Source: Tetranychus cinnabarinus (lineage: Eukaryota > Arthropoda > Arachnida > Trombidiformes > Tetranychidae). From it: a stretch of DNA of 64,000 nucleotides. A program made the translations under genes and the position numbers. This document shows positions 60,083-64,000 of this stretch, piece by piece. The stretch spans positions 6,014,001 through 6,078,000 of the forward strand of contig WHVY01000001.1 in NCBI GenBank assembly GCA_022266195.1. The letters are read 5' to 3'. Position 1 is the first letter of the stretch, and each line of letters starts with the position of its first letter. Below the pieces are notes generated by a model. The model was not told the DNA's origin and made no database searches. It worked only from the letters and a program-made list of their open reading frames with translations.

Positions 60083-60113
60083 CCTTTCCCTACCTCTAGT
60101 AGGTAGGGAAAGG
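60083..60113. repeat. perfect 13-bp hairpin
   Basis: Stem CCTTTCCCTACCT and its exact complement around a CTAGT loop. Stands alone in AT-rich DNA and could be a terminator-like or processing structure; no partner gene. Confidence 0.75.
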
Positions 60114-61137
60114 CCACAATTGGTTATTTTTTGTGGGTCGGTCATCTTGTGAGGGTGAAGAATTTCTCCCTCACAGATGTAACTGTTAACTTATGAGATT
60201 TAAACCCTCGTAAATCAACTTTAGCAACAGTAATAACTTACACGAATAGTGACTTTAATGTGCTATTTTAACTAGAGCTTAACCGTGGTTCAACTTTAAT
60301 TATATTCATTCTCTACAATAAAAGTGACTTATTGTGACTCTTGCAATGAGATTTGTACTCCATCAATCAACGCTACCTTTATTAGTGATCCCCAGTGAAC
60401 TAACTTAGAGTACAATAAAAGTGACTATAATTTTGACTAGATCTGTTCCTGTAATTAGACACCAAGTTAACTGACTTCAAAACGTCGGACTTGACATTAT
60501 AACTCAGATGGAATACCCGATTTCAGCTTAAAACTCAACTTAGTGATTAACTACATCTCAACGTTTACCTATTCATTGTTCTGTCTCCTGATAAACCTCT
60601 AACTATCAAGTGATCTTAAGGAGCATTGACCTGTATATATAATCATATGAATTCTGTTTAATAGCCTAATCCTACATATATTTTACCCCATCTTAGTGAC
60701 AAAATGAAAGAAAATTAAAATTGTTTAGTCCTCCAAATTAGCTAGCCTTTTCTTTCATCATTTTATATTAGGCACGTGCTAAATATCGTCCTTCCTCATT
60801 TTTGTCCTGAATACGATTAATACAATTGTCATATTGAATAGTAATTAACATAATTTTATGGTTTATTTTTCACTGATTTTTGTATTGTTAAGGAAGGGTA
60901 CATAAAAACATTAGCAATAAATAAACTCGCTCAGGGGTACCGATGTGACAATGTAAATTAACTTTATTAAGGTTTTGAAATAAATACTGATGGTTAATAA
61001 TGTGGGGTTAATTTCGAATAATGAAGAGTGACAAATAAATGAGAAAAGAAGTTGTTAGTTACAAGTGTAAAACTAATACTAATACAACACTGATTAAATG
61101 TTCTCTTTGATTTTTTTTTATACTCTATTTTATCTCT

Positions 61138-61275
61138 GACGTCAGATAGCTAGCCATTGACAAAGATAGCCAAGTGACGAGTAAGCTAGCTAAGCTGACC
61201 CTTACTAACCATAATTAATAACTAATAATAATTAATAATATGCCTAACAGTATATATACTCAGTTTTGGATCGAC
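61138..61275 (+). promoter_or_regulatory. promoter-like cluster (CRE, TATA, initiator)
   Basis: TGACGTCA at 61138-61145, TATATATA near 61251-61258 and ATCAGTT about 25 bases further on, spaced as in an arthropod promoter or an LTR. No coding exon follows within the next 400 bases on this strand, so it may be a solo LTR or a chance set. Confidence 0.25.
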
Positions 61276-61695
61276 TAAATCATCAGTTCATGTTCAACAT
61301 TCAACTTTCATTCATCATTGTGACTCAACGTTCTTTTATTGAAAGATTCAAAATTAAAATAATTATTCCAACCGTTAATCTGCTTTACTGTGTCCAGCCG
61401 TCTTTTGACTTTTAGTTAAGTTATTTTGGTCTTTGGCTATCTCGATTTCTAGCTGTATTTATGCTCTTTAAACCGGTTTCTGTCTTGCTGTCCCTGGTTA
61501 TCTCCAGCTTTGGTTAACTTTGGCTCTTTTTTCTGAACTGATACCAAATGATCAACGCACTTCATTATATGTTATATGATCAAGTGTTAATGTTATATTT
61601 TAATGATACTGATAAAATTCGATACATTGATTAATCAATCTATCGATCATCAATCGAATATGAAGAAAACATTAAATCTGGTGATGTTTAACATG

Positions 61696-61936
61696 TTAGT
61701 CCAGATACTGTTCAATGCGGCCTCCGAGCCATTGAATTGAATTAACAGGTCCGATTTTTATTAATCCCTGTCTTTGGAAAGCTTAGGACAAGTAAATTTA
61801 TAGTAAAATAGATTACCATTTCTGCATTTAAAGAACCATCTGTAACGCGGACTCCCTGCCATTGAATTGAACCATCAGGTTTTTTTTCAACATTAATGTT
61901 ATGAACCTGAGCTGATAAACTTTTATCAACATACAT
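61696..61936 (-). CDS. 3' exons of an uncharacterised protein
   Basis: Last exon 61767-61696 (stop at 61696-61698), preceded by an exon ending at 61817 with ATG|GTAATC; phase 0, intron of 49 bases. The product ends with two versions of one motif: GSIQWQGVRVTDG and NSIQWLGGRIEQY, one in each exon, so the final exon may be an exon duplication. The 5' limit is unclear: an in-frame TGA lies just upstream of the ATG at 61936. Family unknown. Confidence 0.35.
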
Positions 61937-62396
61937 GTTCCACCATCAAACTCTTGATGGGTTACTAATTGAGAGCCAATCTTTAGATTATCAAAGTCCA
62001 TCAAAATCGTGATGGTTCAAATGAATTCATGGATGAACCTGAGCCGAATGGGACGATCAGCTTACTTCCAGAAATGAGATAATGCAATCAAGGTTTAAAG
62101 GCAGTTTTAATCATATATCTAAGATTATTTATCGAAAAGTAAATTTTCGTTACCTGATCTGGTAACAAAAGTGACTTATCGATAAATAATCTGAACTCCT
62201 GTTGAAGTTTGTAAAGAGGCACTGAATTGATTGTCTTGACTTTAATTGAGCACCTTTTAATGCTAAATAATTTTCAGTGTTGCATCAAGCAGATTTGCAT
62301 TGAATATTTTCATTCATTACTTATAAAGAGAGTAATAACCTTTTCACAAACAATTTTTCGATCAAATTAGTTTAGATTACATTCAGAAACAATTAA

Positions 62397-63112
62397 TTAT
62401 GCAATAACTTGTTCATAGAAAAGCATCATTTGAGGACGTAATACATTATATTCTCTCGTAGGCTCGAAAATATTATGATTGTTAATTTCTAAAAAACCAT
62501 CTTTGGTTTTAATTAATGAAAATGCATGAAGTCCCGCAAAATTGAACCCCGGCTTCCATCTTACATGTCTATATATAATTTCTCCTTCAGCATTTTTGTA
62601 TGCGCCGAAACCAATGATGAAGCCAACTAAATCAAAATTAGATGAGTCAACGGATAGCTGGCTATCTATCTTAAGATTTCCTTCCACGCTTAAAAATTCA
62701 TCCAGAGGATCAGAAACGAATAAGGTCAATATTTTCGGTAAATTTACAAACCGATCGAAATCTGGATAAAAAAAGAAAAAAAATTATGAAAAAATAAACG
62801 TCATTGCATTTGTGTCACAGTTCTGAGTTAAATATTACCTTTTATTACAGTTGAAGTATCAATTAACTCTTGAAGTGAGCCAATTCCTGTATATTTTGTT
62901 TTTAATTCAATGTAATTAACTTTTTTCTGTCCAATGCCACTCTTTAACTCAAATATTATTGAAAATATGGGATCCAGTGGGTTATGAACTTTCTGTGCAA
63001 TGCATTCTTTGTCAATCGAATTCAAGCAATCATCATAAAAGCTGTGACAATACCCCCTGTAAAAAAGTCAAAGATCAGAATATAACCATACTCCATTTAT
63101 CAGTCACTTACC
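62397..63112 (-). CDS. uncharacterised protein, possibly USP-like C-terminus
   Basis: At least three minus-strand exons: one ending at 63112 (GTAAGT donor), 63056-62839, and 62761-62397 with the stop. Phases fit (WNS W|G; VIK D|F), giving a joined reading of about 215 residues. The end (GLHAFSLIKTKDGFLEINNH, then MMLFYEQVIA) resembles the last strands of USP-type ubiquitin proteases, and LPKILTLFV is also USP-like, but no catalytic Cys box is visible. The 5' exon start near 63200 is uncertain because a TGA precedes it. It could be part of a transposon. Confidence 0.4.
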
Positions 63113-63224
63113 ATGAGTTCCATAATAAGTAAGATTTTTCATCGAATTTGTTGTAAAAAATCCCCTGCTTAGTCTTGAAAAATTCGCATCCACCGATGAT
63201 CGGACAACTTCAACAGCAACTCCA

Positions 63225-63698
63225 TTGCCGGATTCAGTTCTTCCTGTGATCCTGGAACAGACTGAGGATAGTCGCATGGATATTGACACAAACATAGAAG
63301 CTTCATCACCAGACGCTTCTTTAGACTCATCAATCTCTTCATCAAGTTTACCTATTTCGGACATACTTTGTTCTTCCACTGACTCTCTACCACAATGGCT
63401 GCAGGGCCTGTGATGATAAATGTTACTTTCATAAACCAAATACTGATATGAATGTGCGACGTCACATCATAGACGATGTGCTTAAAATTGTGTTAAATGT
63501 GGCCAATGTCTAAAGGGAAAACAATCACTGACCCAACATTCTGAAGCTTGCAAATACAAAAAAAGAGTTTCAAAAGTAAATCCTGAAGTTATCGAGTATT
63601 ACCGAAGCTACACTGATCCACCACATCGAAAACAAACTCCGAAAGCCCTAATCCTGTGCCAATTATTGAATCAATCAAAGAAAAATTTATTGGACTAA
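63225..63698 (+). pseudogene. broken C2H2-type zinc-finger gene
   Basis: Three plus-strand pieces in different frames: a Ser-rich acidic part (63225-63413), a first finger (CRACDDKCYFHKPN ... RRH, ~63395-63480), and a second (CVKCGQCLKGKQSLTQHSEA, from 63489) running to TAA at 63696-63698. Single-base shifts separate them. It overlaps the end of the ATRX-like fragment on the other strand. Confidence 0.45.
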
Positions 63699-64000
63699 TC
63701 ATTGACGAATCCTTGTCAGTCAAATCCTTGTTAAGCGCTTTGAATTCAAGACACTCCTGAATAAAATCAAGAGTATCCAAACTTTGAGTAAAAACAATCA
63801 CTTTGTCACCAATTTCCTCGCATTTTTCAAGAATATGAAAACGAACCAACATCTTAGAACTCAAATCCAATTGAGCAGTGTCGTAAGAAGACAATAAATA
63901 ATTAAACCAGGAATTTTTAAACATATTGTAAGATTGAGATCCACTCTCACTTAATTCACTGGAAACATCGAATTCATCGGAATCACTAGAATCAAAAGTA
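63589..64000 (-). pseudogene. ATRX-like SNF2 helicase fragment, runs off the edge
   Basis: Minus-strand frame open at the right edge. From the edge to about 63745 it matches ATRX-type helicases: a Ser/Asp-rich stretch, YDTAQLDLSSKMLVRFHILE and KCEEIGDKVIVFTQSLDTLD, which is the start of the second helicase lobe. Beyond that the resemblance stops abruptly and unrelated sequence leads to a stop at 63589. I read it as a truncated or rearranged copy. Confidence 0.45.

Larger units (their letters stand above)
59528..61695. other. intergenic, mostly featureless
   Basis: Holds a GA-rich low-complexity run at about 59695-59770, the hairpin at 60083-60113 and the promoter-like cluster at 61138-61275. 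No gene seen. Confidence 0.4.

Noticed and set aside
1..64000. tRNA, rRNA or CRISPR array
   Set aside because: No cloverleaf-like, rRNA-like or regularly spaced direct-repeat pattern was seen on either strand.

Overview
This is a eukaryotic nuclear window. It is AT-rich, with canonical GT-AG introns (many of only 50-110 bases), long AT-rich gaps and several kinds of transposable element. The gene set is arthropod: a rhabdomeric-type opsin, a clip-domain serine protease homologue, a GM2-activator-like lipid binder and Ty3/gypsy and mariner elements. Small introns and fast-evolving secreted proteins suggest a chelicerate, perhaps an acariform mite of the spider-mite kind; that placement is inference. 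I see no tRNA, rRNA or CRISPR.

Bases 1-21,000 hold ordinary genes. In order they are: the 3' end of a GM2-activator-like gene (+); a clip-domain serine protease homologue with its catalytic Ser changed to Gly (-); a 93-aa orphan (+); a dynein-2 intermediate chain (DYNC2I1/WDR60-like, +) whose ATG is split by an intron; a TA-flanked MITE; a VTI1B-like SNARE (-); a 6-kb gene desert; and a TBC1D25-like Rab GAP (+) whose TBC domain is split by a very long insert.

Bases 21,000-31,000 are a duplication zone. They hold an opsin gene fragment, a decayed zinc-binding gene, two tandem secreted-protein genes (-) with shared TATA boxes, a ~150-bp flanking repeat present four times, and two unrelated palindromes.

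Bases 31,292-52,374 are one opsin gene (-). Its second intron is about 19.7 kb and contains a 7.46-kb Ty3/gypsy element with two LTRs that look identical. The element has an intact 1534-aa gag-pol and, in the env position, a second 363-aa ORF with a RING-like, TRAF-type zinc-finger, coiled-coil and ubiquitin-like layout. Short perfect hairpins with 3-base loops of NCG/CGG type occur throughout the element, concentrated in the transcribed part of the LTR and just before each AUG. A large fold-back element lies in the same intron; a second copy lies upstream of the opsin.

Bases 53,400-64,000 are a transposon and fragment zone. The second fold-back copy is cut off by a 4.8-kb palindrome with ~1.94-kb mirror-exact arms carrying three small orphan reading frames, around a 0.9-kb spacer that holds most of a broken mariner transposase. 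The last 2.3 kb is a mosaic of exons and fragments: two uncharacterised minus-strand pieces, a broken zinc-finger gene (+), and an ATRX-like helicase fragment (-) running off the end.
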